Shown here one piece after another: positions 19,995-29,498 of a stretch of DNA of 64,000 bases; position 1 is the first letter of the stretch, and every line of letters starts with the position of its first letter. The stretch covers positions 1 to 64,000 of the forward strand of contig CAWFHZ010000010.1 in assembly GCA_963815785.1 (NCBI GenBank), given 5' to 3'. The position numbers were made by a program, and so were the translations under genes. This DNA is from DATFVA01 sp963815785 (lineage in GTDB: Bacteria; Bacteroidota; Ignavibacteria; Ignavibacteriales; Ignavibacteriaceae). The notes beneath the pieces are model-generated. The model made no database searches. It had not been told where the DNA came from and worked only from the letters and a program-made list of their open reading frames with translations.

Positions 19995-20576
19995 ATGCAT
20001 AATCATAAAGAGAATAACACAGTTCAATCAGGTTCAACTAATGATAGAGTTTATAACCGTGGAATAGAAAGATTACGTTCTACCGAAAGAGTTGAAAGAC
20101 TTGAAGTTGAACGTGTAATCGATTTATGCATAAATGAGAATATAAAATCGGTTCTTGATATAGGAACCGGAAGCGCATTATTTGCAGAAGCATTTCATAA
20201 AAAGGGAATTAATATTTCAGGAATAGATTCAAATCCTGAAATGATTGAAGCAGCAAAACAATTTGTCCCGGAAGGAATTTTCAAACTTGCTCCCGCTGAA
20301 AATATTCCCTTCGGAGATAAATCATTTGATATTACATTTTTTGGATTAGTATTTCACGAAGTTGATGATTATTTAAAAGCTTTGAAAGAAGCATTCCGTG
20401 TTTCAATTGACGGTACATTTTTACTCGAATGGAATTATGCTGAAGAAGAATTTGGTCCGCCATTGGAACACAGGCTTAAATCAGGATTCATTAAAAAGAT
20501 TTCTAAAGAAACAGGCTATAAAAGTTTTGATGAAATCAAACTTAATAATCTAACCTTATATAATCTTAAAAAGTAA
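19995..20576 (+). CDS. Class I SAM-dependent methyltransferase
   Basis: 193 residues with the Rossmann methyltransferase motifs: motif I VLDIGTGSALFAEAF near residue 54, the acidic residue at the end of strand 2 (ISGIDSNPEMIEAAK) and motif post-I/II (FKLAPAENIPFGDKSFD, ITFFGLVFHEVDDY). This matches the Methyltransf_11/25 pattern of UbiE-like proteins; the substrate is not known. It follows the OYE gene by 46 bases and may be co-transcribed. The ATG has a purine-rich leader (GAAGAGAAATTAAA). A palindromic repeat that could also stop transcription comes right after the stop codon. Confidence 0.85.
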   Translation: MHNHKENNTVQSGSTNDRVYNRGIERLRSTERVERLEVERVIDLCINENIKSVLDIGTGSALFAEAFHKKGINISGIDSNPEMIEAAKQFVPEGIFKLAPAENIPFGDKSFDITFFGLVFHEVDDYLKALKEAFRVSIDGTFLLEWNYAEEEFGPPLEHRLKSGFIKKISKETGYKSFDEIKLNNLTLYNLKK

Positions 20577-20588
20577 AACAATCCCGCA

Positions 20589-20630
20589 GCTCAGGACTCC
20601 AGTCCTGAGCTTTCTTTTATTATGCCTGCT
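20589..20630. repeat. Best-preserved copy of the dispersed palindrome
   Basis: Perfect 10-bp arms GCTCAGGACT / AGTCCTGAGC around CC, then a T-rich tract and the word ATGCCTGCT, as in the copy at 3819. It lies 12 bases after the methyltransferase stop, so it may double as a terminator. Confidence 0.75.
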
Positions 20631-20834
20631 TAAATAAAATTAATACACATTTAATTTTTCCTTTCGAAAAAATATTTGGTATATACTAAGAATTATCAAG
20701 CTAATAATCGAAGGAATCATCGGTTTGATTTGCATAGAATGAAGAGCATATTTTATTAGCGTTTTACATCACAATTTATTACATAATATTTGATTTGTTT
20801 ATACTACTTAAATAAAATAACAAGGAACTATAAA

Positions 20835-21362
20835 ATGAAATTTTTTGCAGGTGTAATATTCACATTGGTCACAATAATGATCGTAGGATTAATCATTTTA
20901 TATTCAGGTTGGTACAACGTAAGTGCAGCAAATAAAGTTTCTGGTATTGAAAAATGGTTTTTTAGTACAGCAAGTGATAACTCAGTTGAAAAGCATGCTG
21001 AAGGTATCACAGTCCCTGATCTGAATTCACCCGAAAAAATTAAAGAAGGATTTGCACATTACGATGAAATGTGCAAAGGATGTCACGGAGCGCCGGGAAT
21101 GATTGAAACAGAATTGGCAAAAGGATTAAATCCCAAAGCTCCTGATTTATCAAAAAGTGCAACTGAAATGTCCGTTCAGGAACTTTTCTGGGTAACAAAA
21201 AACGGAATTAAAATGACCGGTATGCCGGCCTGGGGAAAAACTCACTCAGATGATAAAATCTGGTCGATGGTTGCTTTTATTGAAAAACTTCCGGGAATGA
21301 AGGGTGCTGATTACGACACATTGAAAGCTCATTCCAAACCTGTAATGGAAGAAAATGAATAG
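20835..21362 (+). CDS. Membrane-anchored monohaem cytochrome c
   Basis: About 175 residues starting at the ATG at 20835, chosen because AAGGAAC stands just ahead of it; an ATG at 20790 has no ribosome site. An uncleaved or signal-type hydrophobic N-terminus (FAGVIFTLVTIMIVGLIILY) anchors the protein in the inner membrane with the rest in the periplasm. The haem-binding motif CKGCH is at about residues 82-86. A distal axial Met is available in MTGMPAWGKT, typical of class I cytochrome c (cbb3-type cytochrome c domain). It is probably an electron carrier. It converges with the Rieske protein gene on the other strand, which could share the same respiratory chain. Confidence 0.9.
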   Translation: MKFFAGVIFTLVTIMIVGLIILYSGWYNVSAANKVSGIEKWFFSTASDNSVEKHAEGITVPDLNSPEKIKEGFAHYDEMCKGCHGAPGMIETELAKGLNPKAPDLSKSATEMSVQELFWVTKNGIKMTGMPAWGKTHSDDKIWSMVAFIEKLPGMKGADYDTLKAHSKPVMEENE

Positions 21363-21384
21363 ATTGTTCTTTAGTTAATAATTT

Positions 21385-21867
21385 TTATAAAGTGATTATT
21401 AAAGAACTATTTTCTACCCTGGTTGCATATGTGCGCAATTTTGATGGTGCAGGTCCCTGAACAACATTGCCAGTCAAGTCAAACCTTGAACCATGACAGG
21501 GGCAAACAAAGTCATTATTCGTTCCATCAAAGTCGGTGACAATACATCCCTGGTGTGTACAAATTCCTGATATTGCACTGAAAGTATCATCGGAATTATG
21601 CTCAACAATAACAGCTCCTCCTCCATTATTATATTCTACAAGAGCCCTTGTATTTTTATTTGCAACAGGAGATGAGGAACCAATACTAACGCTGATTTCA
21701 TTATTAGAAACTGTCCCCTGTATAATATTTAGTGATGAAACATTAGAAGGACCTGAAGGTCCGCTTCCCGCACAACTGCTTATTATTGTACTCACCAGTC
21801 CCGTGGCGGATATTACTACAAGTGAAGTTGCAGACTTAACAAAAAATTCCCTTCGTGAAATTTTCAT
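21385..21867 (-). CDS. Rieske [2Fe-2S] protein with Tat-type signal
   Basis: 160 residues. The N-terminus MKISRREFFVKSAT fits a Tat signal (SRREFF) followed by a hydrophobic stretch and ISSCAG, which resembles a lipobox. Cluster ligands are plain: CTHQGC and CPCHGSRF near residues 107 and 126, the CTHxGC...CxCHGSxF pattern of high-potential Rieske proteins. No cytochrome b gene is next to it. It could serve a cytochrome bc-like complex encoded elsewhere or act as a stand-alone carrier with the convergent cytochrome c. Length and layout are normal. Confidence 0.92.
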   Translation of the reverse strand: MKISRREFFVKSATSLVVISATGLVSTIISSCAGSGPSGPSNVSSLNIIQGTVSNNEISVSIGSSSPVANKNTRALVEYNNGGGAVIVEHNSDDTFSAISGICTHQGCIVTDFDGTNNDFVCPCHGSRFDLTGNVVQGPAPSKLRTYATRVENSSLIITL

Positions 21868-22002
21868 GATCCTCTTAGGTTTTATTATTAATAATAACTT
21901 CTAAATGAATTATACCCGGTAAGAATTAAAATAAATAAACTTCTGTTTAATAAAACAGAGAAATATTTTCATATAAAATATTGGATACAAAAATTTTCAT
22001 CA

Positions 22003-22240
22003 CTATTTAAATATCAAAAAAACTGCCAGTACAATAAATATGAAAACAAGAACATGGTTCCATTGGAATATGGTATGAAGATGCAAAACGGAAAAAATGA
22101 CAAACAGACAAGTAGTAATTATTTCCTGAATTGTTTTCAGTTGTACCGCATTAAATTCACCATAACCGATTAATTTTATAGGAACCTGGAAACAACTTCT
22201 GAAGAATGTAATGCTACTACTTTTCAGATATTTTCCAGTG
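22003..22240 (-). pseudogene. Remnant of a DUF486 (DMT-like) small membrane protein gene
   Basis: The reverse strand, without a start codon, reads CFQVPIKLIGYGEFNAVQLK, then TIQEIITTCLFVIFSVLHLH, then QWNHVLVFIFIVLAVFLIFK and stop at 22003-22005. This is the C-terminal half of the DUF486 family (usual pattern VPANRIGY...QLKIxQE...FxxFSVLY...GAVFFIF), with changes at conserved sites (the Asn-Arg is replaced). Upstream of about 22240 the frame is closed and the first half is not visible. The rest of 21868-22412 holds nothing I recognise. Confidence 0.7.
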
Positions 22241-22412
22241 GAATGCTATTGTTTATAATTTATAATGATTAAAAAGTATCGGAGTTGCTGAACATTTAAA
22301 TTTTCTCAATAATATTAAAACCGATTTTTAAAAATAATCAACACGGGGAAGTGCTTCCCTATCTACCGTCAGGAATTTTCAGAAAAAGCATTGAGCTCTG
22401 AAATGAATGTTT

Positions 22413-22646
22413 TCAAAAAGAAGACAACAGATATTTGTAATTGGTATCATTCATTCTGTTAAGAAATTCCTCAGCCTTCATCTCATCTCCACGGAGGATA
22501 TACAAACGATAGAGATCAGCAAATGATTTGTCCTGGTTTTTTTCTTTGAGATAAGATTCACGGCTGGAGATTCTTCCAATGGGATTAAATCCCTTGAGTA
22601 GTTCAAGCTCTTTCTTTGTTACATTATGTTCAAAAATTGTTTCCAC
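22413..22646 (-). CDS. Small hypothetical protein
   Basis: 77 residues, charged and mostly helical (KKELELLKGFNPIGRIS, ADLYRLYILRGDEMKAEEFL). The helix-pair pattern in the second half (LYRLYILRGDEMKAEEFLNR) recalls a single TPR-like repeat. No family name is given. It stands alone between the DUF486 remnant and the GNAT gene; the composition is protein-like, so it is probably real. Confidence 0.5.
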   Translation of the reverse strand: METIFEHNVTKKELELLKGFNPIGRISSRESYLKEKNQDKSFADLYRLYILRGDEMKAEEFLNRMNDTNYKYLLSSF

Positions 22647-22875
22647 TCAACTACCCTAAAAGTTCAGTGAATATATAACCAAATTAGACTAAAATGTCAT
22701 TGTCTAATATCACTTCAAAAAAACTTGTTGAACCGTTGTTCTCAGTTTAAGTTTTACTGTAACTATTTATCAATAATAAAGATACAGCTTAATGCTCAAT
22801 AGATGTAAATGACTGATCTCTTATTTTTCACTTTGATAAATACAGTCCACTTCTGGGGTCATCCTATATAACGTC

Positions 22876-23832
22876 TCAAAGTTCTTTAACCAGACCGGAG
22901 TATTTTCTTTCAATCTTAAATCCAAACCTGTAAAAATATTCCGGACGAAAGAATCCTGTAGTGACAAATTTTGCATTATCAGATTTTGATCTGCTGACCA
23001 GCTCATTCATTAAACCTTCACTGATTCCTTTACGCCTGTAACGATTAGAAACAACTATTTTTTCCATATGAACTGTTTCTTCATCAGTTCTGTAATAAAA
23101 AATGCCCCCGATAATGAATCCGCGCTCCGATACAGCAACAAGATACCGATGTTCCGGTCTGAAGTTGACAGTCAGGTTTGCCTCAAGATAAAGCTGATGA
23201 AGTTTTGAAATTTCTTTCGGATTGATCGGGTTTCTTATAGTAAACATATTCCCATCATTATCCTGCAGTTGAACAACAAGATTTGGGACTGTTTCTAATT
23301 CGGATTTTATTTTTAATAGTGCCGCCGAATCAGAGGGTTTTAGATGAGGATAACCCAGACGGGTAATGAAATAAGTTTCTTTTTCATCAAGTTCAAACTC
23401 AAAATGTAAAGCAGATATAAGTTGTAATGATTCTTCCTTGGTAATTTTACGGAATCTTTGTCTTTTCGCAAGCTCGCGTAAAACATCTTTAAATCGCTGG
23501 GATGAATTATAAAATACAGTCTCCAGGAAAAATCTTGTGCGTGCAGCGGGATATTGCTCCTCAAGATCGAATAAATGATAAGTATCATAAAGCTCATAAA
23601 GCATTTCTGCCTGTGCAGCAAGAGATGCGTTCCTGTTAAGATGGTACCAGCGGTGAAATCTTTTTACAGAAAAATATAATTGCTTTGGCAGGTAACCATG
23701 TTCTTTTATATTACGTAAAAATGAATCTATTCTCGAGATAACATCATCTTTCTTCTGAATACTTGAGCCAGCCAGCTCGCGGCGGAATTTGTTTATAAGA
23801 TGTACTCCATCATCAATATCCTTCGGCTTCAA
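22876..23832 (-). CDS. GNAT acetyltransferase domain protein, probably the C-terminus of the upstream ligase
   Basis: 318 residues. Residues 1-200 are helical with no family recognised. The last 115 residues form a GNAT fold with the acetyl-CoA loop region VSNRYRRKGISEGLMNEL and a final strand set (FVTTGFFRPEYFYRFGFKIE). As written it would start at TTG 23832, with no ribosome site, and overlap the preceding gene by 20 bases. Removing one T (GAA GCC GAA GGA T ATT GAT) joins the ligase end EAEG to IDDGVHLINKF without a break, so it is likely one polypeptide of about 1,600 residues. GNAT domains acetylate small molecules or protein lysines. Paired with an acyl-CoA-forming enzyme, self-modification control is possible (inference). 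Confidence 0.75.
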   Translation of the reverse strand: MKPKDIDDGVHLINKFRRELAGSSIQKKDDVISRIDSFLRNIKEHGYLPKQLYFSVKRFHRWYHLNRNASLAAQAEMLYELYDTYHLFDLEEQYPAARTRFFLETVFYNSSQRFKDVLRELAKRQRFRKITKEESLQLISALHFEFELDEKETYFITRLGYPHLKPSDSAALLKIKSELETVPNLVVQLQDNDGNMFTIRNPINPKEISKLHQLYLEANLTVNFRPEHRYLVAVSERGFIIGGIFYYRTDEETVHMEKIVVSNRYRRKGISEGLMNELVSRSKSDNAKFVTTGFFRPEYFYRFGFKIERKYSGLVKEL

Positions 23833-26800
23833 TTATTCCGGAAAAAATTGCATTCCAAACAGAAGCCTTTTTGATTTCCGGATATCTTTCTTCTGTCTTA
23901 GTAACAAAACTTTCATAAAAATTCATTATAAAGCCCAGAGTGGATTGAGTTTGTCTTCTTTTGGAAAATGATGTAATGATGCAACCAGTCTGATAATCGT
24001 GTGGAGATACTACTATCCCATCTGGAGTGGTATCGGTAAGTTCCATTTTCATTTCAGACAACTTCCAGAATTTCACATAAGCTGCAGCTGCATTCCAGAC
24101 AAAAAATTTCCAGAGGTTACGAAGTTTTTCAATTGCAGTTTCATCTTTTTTCTTGTATTCGCGACGAATAAATCTCTCAACAGTTTCTTCGTTAATGAAT
24201 TCTTCAGTCCATATATTGTAATCGTCCCATACGCCTCCAAACCTTGCTGCAAGTTTCTCTCCATTTATTTCAGTTCCGGCAATCACTTTCCATTTTATTT
24301 CTTCGGCAAGTAATTCCTGGGGAGTACTACGGTTAAGATGAAGCGAGATATCAAATCCGCCCTGAAATCTTGTTTGAACTGTTACACGAAAAATTGATCT
24401 GTCCTCGGAATCAGAAAATGTACTGATCCAGACACCGGATGGCAAAATATTGTTCAGAGAAATTAATGTGCCGCCTGAAAACAAAAATATCGCTTCTCTT
24501 ATAATTTGTTTTTCACTTATTGCTTTTTTCAGAATTAACTGATCATTCTCTGAAATTTCCTGATCAAAAATTAGAACATCATCCCAACGATATTCTTCAC
24601 CGGTTTCGGGATCAATGGCAACCTGCCTATTTACTCCGAGCCATAGTGTGAACTGTTTTCTTATTTCAACACGTGATTTAAACGCTAGGTCACGAATATC
24701 TTTTATGTTCGCATAGAGCTCATATTGTAAAAAGAATCTTCTTATCTGATAGAAACTATACGGGTGGTTAACACCATAACTTACTAACAACTCAAACAGA
24801 GATGAAACTGCAGTCGTACTAAGATCTGTTTTATCGGTAACCGCAGATATATGTTTATCGAGAACCGATTCAATCTCATTAAGGTTTTCATCTCCACGGC
24901 TCAGATTATCTATTTCGGTTATTATTTCATCATTTATAAAATTATAGTCGGTTTCGGCGTATAAGTCTAACAACCGACGGAAGGGATCTTTTCTTAATGT
25001 CTGAAATGCAGCCAGAAACATTTTTCGTAGAGTATTAATATTATTAATTAAAATCGGTCGGAATGCCATTTCAACAGCTAATTTATAATGACTCGTTTTT
25101 GAATCCCTCAAAACCTCATTAAAGTAAGAGACAGCCACTTTGTTATCCACTTCTGATTCCGATTGCAACATGACTACCGCATAATGTAATCCCGGAATGG
25201 ATATTTCTTTTGCCTCCAGAATTTCAAGAAATTTACTTTTAAGTTCAGTACTTAATTCAACCGGAGAAAATCTGTTTATAAATGCAATATCTTTTTCTGC
25301 TTCAGTTCTTCTGTACCATTGATAAATTCCCTGTCCGGCAAAATCCACAAGCTCAACATTGCCTAACCAGTAAAACGGATTTGTTAAAATATTCTGAAGA
25401 TCAATCTGCTTTGCATTTATATGGTAAGAGTAATTCCCTATTAAAAATATTTTTCCCTCTTCATCGGTGCATTTTATTGTTAAAGATGATTTAACTTTGG
25501 GAATTGAAAGCATATTATCTTTTAGAAACATATCACGACTCAATGCCCCTTTTTCGCGCAGGAACCAATTAGGTATTTTAACCTCGAAATTTCCCAGTGG
25601 CAGCGAGAGGAAATCTTTCTGGTACATTGAGCTAATAATTTTATCGAAGTTTTTTTCTATAATCCGGCGCTTATATGTTCCTTTTGGTGTAAGTTCATGA
25701 TTTGCATCACTGAAGGGACGATCTATCAATTTGAAATCAACTATTCGTTCGAATGGTGCGAGAAAATTATTTACAGTGACTATAACTGACGAAAAATATT
25801 CCTGTCTTTGCTGTTCATCCATATTTTTAAGCGGAGAATTTTCGGATTCCAGATCAGGAAAAATGAGAACCGTATTAAAAGGTCGATGATCACCTACCAG
25901 GAAAACCTGTTTAACGAATTCAAAATCACGAAAGAGATTTTCAATTTTTTGAGGCGCAATGGTTTCGCCTTTAACATTTTTATAAATTTCTTTTTTACGA
26001 TCGATAATTTCAATAAAACCATCATTATCCATTCTCATTAAATCACCCGTAGGCAGCCAGCCATCAGAATCAAATGTCTCTTCAATTTTCTGATCATAAT
26101 AATTTAACATAACATAATTTCCTCGTATCAGTATCTCTCCATCATCGCCAAGTTTAATTTCAATGCCGGGTAAAGCCTTACCAAGAGAATTTTCACGGTA
26201 CTGAAAAGGCGGTGTCATGGTAATCCCGCCGGTAGCTTCGGTCATACCGAATCCGCTCATCAGTTCAACACCGTATCGTTGAAAAAATCTGAAAACATCC
26301 GGAGGCAGGTAACCTGCGGCAGAAAGTCCCCATTTGAGTGATCCGCCGGTAATATCTGAAACAGCACCTCTAATTATTTCTTCCTCATCAACTTCCACAT
26401 CAATACGTGTAGTTATGTACTCATAAAGCTGGATCCATTTTTTAGGAATGGAAATAAAAATTGAAGGTTTTACAAAACGCATATTTCCAATCATTGTTTC
26501 AACGGCAGGATTTTCCATAAAACAGTATTCAGCTCCCCAGAAAATCGAGCCGGTCATTTCAAACCATCGCCCAAAGGTGTGATACAAAGGAAGGAAAGCA
26601 AGAAATCGATCACTATCACTTATTCCCGGAATTGCCATTGCGCGGCAGAATCTTTTATAAACAATGTTAGTGTGAGAGAACATAATACCTTTTGGTTCTC
26701 CGGTCGTGCCGGAAGTGTACATCATTGTTGCAAGTGAATCGGGCTTAATTTGCACTTCGTTCTCAATTTTTGCATCAGAAGCCATTGCCTTAAATTCTTC

Positions 26801-27658
26801 AAAATTAATTACCCATTCTTCAGCAGCGTTGCCTTTTAACAATACTACAGTTTTAAGATCAGGGCAGTCTTTTTTTACAGCTCTGATTTTTCCAAGTTGT
26901 TTTTCATCATCAGTAAACAGTATTTGAGCCTTTGTTTGGTTTAGTATATATGAAATATGCTGTGCTACAGAATTTGCGGGGATCATGGCGTTCACAATAC
27001 CCGATGTTAAACAGGCAAGATCCAGCATTACCATATCTAAACTGTTCTCAAGAAGAAAAGCGACAAATTTATTTTTGCCTGATATTTCAAACAGTATATG
27101 TTTCAAAGATGATTGGTACGAAGAAACTATTTCAGATGTTTTCTGCCAGCTATAATCTATAGTCCGATTCCCTTTAATGATCCTGAATAAATTTTTCTTT
27201 TTATACTGGTTTACGCGCTGTTTGAATAAAACATCAAAAGTGTAGCTGCTTTGAACGATCAAATCGTGAATAAGTTTGTCCCATCTTCTTTCATCATAGA
27301 TTTTCTCAAGAAATTTTGAATTCCTGAATAAGTTTAGATAGTTGTGAATAATAGAAATAATTTTGTCATCGGTTTGATTTATAAATGAACTAATTTGCTC
27401 TCCAAAAGAAAAGAATAAATCCTTATCCATTTGTTCTATGAACCGGTTAGCTAACTCACTGCTGAATAGTCCGTTGAATATACTTGCCCAATTCTCCAAT
27501 TCAGAATGATCTATGTTTTGTTTTTTTTCAACGAAGTGATTTAGTTCTGTCCCGAGGTTAATCATAAGATCATCGATTTCGTTTTTTTCCAGGGCAGCAG
27601 AACCTGATAGAAGTTTGCTGTTTAGCTCTTTTAATTCCGCTTTTGGTTGATCGCTCAT
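23813..27658 (-). CDS. Giant AMP-forming acyl-CoA ligase-like protein with long unassigned C-terminus
   Basis: 1,281 residues, twice the usual ligase length. Residues 1-140 are a helical N-terminal extension. Residues 140-730 are an AMP-binding (ANL) domain with the phosphate loop YTSGTTGEPKG at about 314-324, the adenine-binding MSGFGMTEA, the hinge WLPTGDLMRMDNDGFIEIIDR and the lysine region KNVKGETIAPQKIE, closest to long-chain fatty acyl-CoA synthetases. Residues 730-1281 are mainly helical and repeat-like (TSHYKLAVEMAFRPILIN, LLDLYAETDYNFI), then a mixed region with SPHDYQTGCIIT that I do not recognise. It activates a carboxylate, probably a fatty acid, with ATP and CoA. The downstream GNAT ORF is probably its last domain. 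It is upstream on the same strand as nothing else; the citrate synthase terminator separates it from gltA. Confidence 0.85.
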   Translation of the reverse strand: MSDQPKAELKELNSKLLSGSAALEKNEIDDLMINLGTELNHFVEKKQNIDHSELENWASIFNGLFSSELANRFIEQMDKDLFFSFGEQISSFINQTDDKIISIIHNYLNLFRNSKFLEKIYDERRWDKLIHDLIVQSSYTFDVLFKQRVNQYKKKNLFRIIKGNRTIDYSWQKTSEIVSSYQSSLKHILFEISGKNKFVAFLLENSLDMVMLDLACLTSGIVNAMIPANSVAQHISYILNQTKAQILFTDDEKQLGKIRAVKKDCPDLKTVVLLKGNAAEEWVINFEEFKAMASDAKIENEVQIKPDSLATMMYTSGTTGEPKGIMFSHTNIVYKRFCRAMAIPGISDSDRFLAFLPLYHTFGRWFEMTGSIFWGAEYCFMENPAVETMIGNMRFVKPSIFISIPKKWIQLYEYITTRIDVEVDEEEIIRGAVSDITGGSLKWGLSAAGYLPPDVFRFFQRYGVELMSGFGMTEATGGITMTPPFQYRENSLGKALPGIEIKLGDDGEILIRGNYVMLNYYDQKIEETFDSDGWLPTGDLMRMDNDGFIEIIDRKKEIYKNVKGETIAPQKIENLFRDFEFVKQVFLVGDHRPFNTVLIFPDLESENSPLKNMDEQQRQEYFSSVIVTVNNFLAPFERIVDFKLIDRPFSDANHELTPKGTYKRRIIEKNFDKIISSMYQKDFLSLPLGNFEVKIPNWFLREKGALSRDMFLKDNMLSIPKVKSSLTIKCTDEEGKIFLIGNYSYHINAKQIDLQNILTNPFYWLGNVELVDFAGQGIYQWYRRTEAEKDIAFINRFSPVELSTELKSKFLEILEAKEISIPGLHYAVVMLQSESEVDNKVAVSYFNEVLRDSKTSHYKLAVEMAFRPILINNINTLRKMFLAAFQTLRKDPFRRLLDLYAETDYNFINDEIITEIDNLSRGDENLNEIESVLDKHISAVTDKTDLSTTAVSSLFELLVSYGVNHPYSFYQIRRFFLQYELYANIKDIRDLAFKSRVEIRKQFTLWLGVNRQVAIDPETGEEYRWDDVLIFDQEISENDQLILKKAISEKQIIREAIFLFSGGTLISLNNILPSGVWISTFSDSEDRSIFRVTVQTRFQGGFDISLHLNRSTPQELLAEEIKWKVIAGTEINGEKLAARFGGVWDDYNIWTEEFINEETVERFIRREYKKKDETAIEKLRNLWKFFVWNAAAAYVKFWKLSEMKMELTDTTPDGIVVSPHDYQTGCIITSFSKRRQTQSTLGFIMNFYESFVTKTEERYPEIKKASVWNAIFSGIIEAEGY

Positions 27659-27747
27659 TTTTTACTTTTTGATAAGATGAAGAAAATTGTTTAAGAAATA
27701 TAAGGATTTATTAATGAGAATGTTGTGGCAGATAATGTGTAAAAAAA

Positions 27748-27771
27748 ACGTCACGGAATAGCCCGTGACGT
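27748..27771 (-). terminator. Terminator after citrate synthase
   Basis: A perfect 9-bp stem (ACGTCACGG / CCGTGACGT) with a six-base loop. Read on the reverse strand it is followed by eight T. It lies 35 bases past the gltA stop. Confidence 0.9.
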
Positions 27772-27805
27772 TCTTCTAAAATATTATTTTTTAGAAATGA
27801 AATAT

Positions 27806-29115
27806 TTATTTTTTTATTCCTGCAACTGCTTCAAGCATATCTGTTGTAACAGATTTTGGTCTTTCAATCGGATAACCAAGACCGCGGTCCCAGATAATAT
27901 TTGCAACAACACCTAATGCTCTTCCGATAGCAAACAGAACTGTATAGAAATCATATTCTTTCAATCCATAATACCATTGAATAACACCTGATTGTGCATC
28001 AACATTTGGCCATGGATTTTTTGCTTTGCCCTGTTCAACTAATATTGGAGGAACAACTTTGAAAAGCAGATCTACATACTTGAATAACGGATCATTCGGT
28101 AAATGCTTTATACAGAATTCCCTTTGTGCCATATACCTTGGATCAGTTTTTCTAAGAACGGCGTGACCAAAGCCCGGAATAACCTGTCCACTTTTTAAAG
28201 TATCCCAGACAAATTGTTTCATTTCTTCTTCAGTAGGAATTTTACCTCCCTTACTTTCATAAACACCCTGCAGCCAGTTTAATACTTCCTGGTTTGCCAG
28301 TCCGTGTAATGGTCCTGCAAGACCATTTACCAAAGCAGAGATTGAGTAATAAAGATCGGAAAGAGCACTTGCAACAAGATGTCCTGTATGAGCACTAACA
28401 TTTCCACTTTCGTGATCGCTGTGAAGAATGAAGTACATTCTGGCAACATCATCGTATGGTTTCTTAATCCCCATCATATGAGCAAAGTTTCCGCCAAGAT
28501 CAAGCTTAGGATTTGATTCGATAATATCACCATTTTTATATTTTAATCTATATATAAAAGCGGCGATACCAGGAAGTTTTGCAAGCAGATTTAATCCATC
28601 TTCATAAGTTGGTGACCAGTAATCATTCTTTTTAAATTGCCGGTATTATACTCTTTAACAAATTCTGATTCGCGCTGCATCGATACAATGGCTGCTGAAA
28701 ACATTACCATCGGATGAGAGTCATTAGGCATTGCTCTTAAAATATCAAATACATATTTAGGAACATCAGATCTTTTACGGAACTCTTCCGCGACTTCATT
28801 TACATCTTCAGCTGAAGGAATATCACCCGTAAGTAAGAAAAAGAAAAATCCCTCAACAAATGGCATTTCACCACCTGGTACTTTAGGAAGTTTCTCAAGA
28901 ACTTCCGGAATTGTTAAACCACGAAAACGAATTCCTTCATTTGGATCCAGATAAGAAATATCCGTTACAAGGCTCTTGATACCTCTGGCTCCACCGATAA
29001 CCTGCTCGATATTAACTTCTCCAACTTTTACATTACCGAATTCTTTAACAAGACGTGCTGTGCGCGGACGCCAGGCTTCAATTTTATCCTGGACTTGTTT
29101 CTTCAAGCGTGACAT
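27806..29115 (-). CDS. gltA: Citrate synthase, one frame break in an A run
   Basis: About 437 residues when one base is restored. The start ATG at 29115 follows a strong AGGAGG site. The first part runs through FRGLTIPEVLEKLPKVPGG and DILRAMPNDSHPMVMFSAAI. The frame changes in the A run at about 28615-28620 (TTAAAAAGAAT needs one more A). It then continues YWSPTYEDGLNLL, GGNFAHMMGIKKPYDD, SDHESGNVSAHTGH, GPLHGLANQEVL and GFGHAVLRKTDPR. These carry the catalytic His (GPLHG), His (GFGH) and the Asp/His substrate contacts. It condenses oxaloacetate with acetyl-CoA to citrate at the entry of the TCA cycle, in the cytoplasm. This resembles the long, eukaryotic-like form. An intact enzyme is expected in the living cell, so the break is probably a sequencing indel. 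Confidence 0.93.
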
Positions 29116-29498
29116 TTTCTCCTCCTGAAATAAACTATAATTACTGATATTTTTTAATTTCCTTCTATCAAAAAAGGAATATGAACTTTCTTGATTCCAA
29201 ATATACAAAGAAATAATAATTGTTTGCGCTTAGCAAATGTAATTTTTGTATTTCCGTTGCTGCCAAAGTTACCCTTAAATTTATATTTTTAGTCTCTTAC
29301 TATCAGGGTAATTAAACGGAAAATTGCCGTGAGATGTTGAATCGGAGTACTCTTGTAAAGGGATTGATTTTAGAAACACAATGAATCAATCATTATATTT
29401 CCACGATATCGGGTTGATTACAGCTAATGAATTATTATTAAAGATTTTTATAACTATTTAAAATAGTGGTGAATTTTTGCCGGGGACAGAATTCGTTC
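29116..29498. other. 383-base gap
   Basis: Holds the leader of citrate synthase (ribosome site at 29117-29125) and otherwise AT-rich sequence in which I see no gene, repeat or clear hairpin. Confidence 0.5.
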
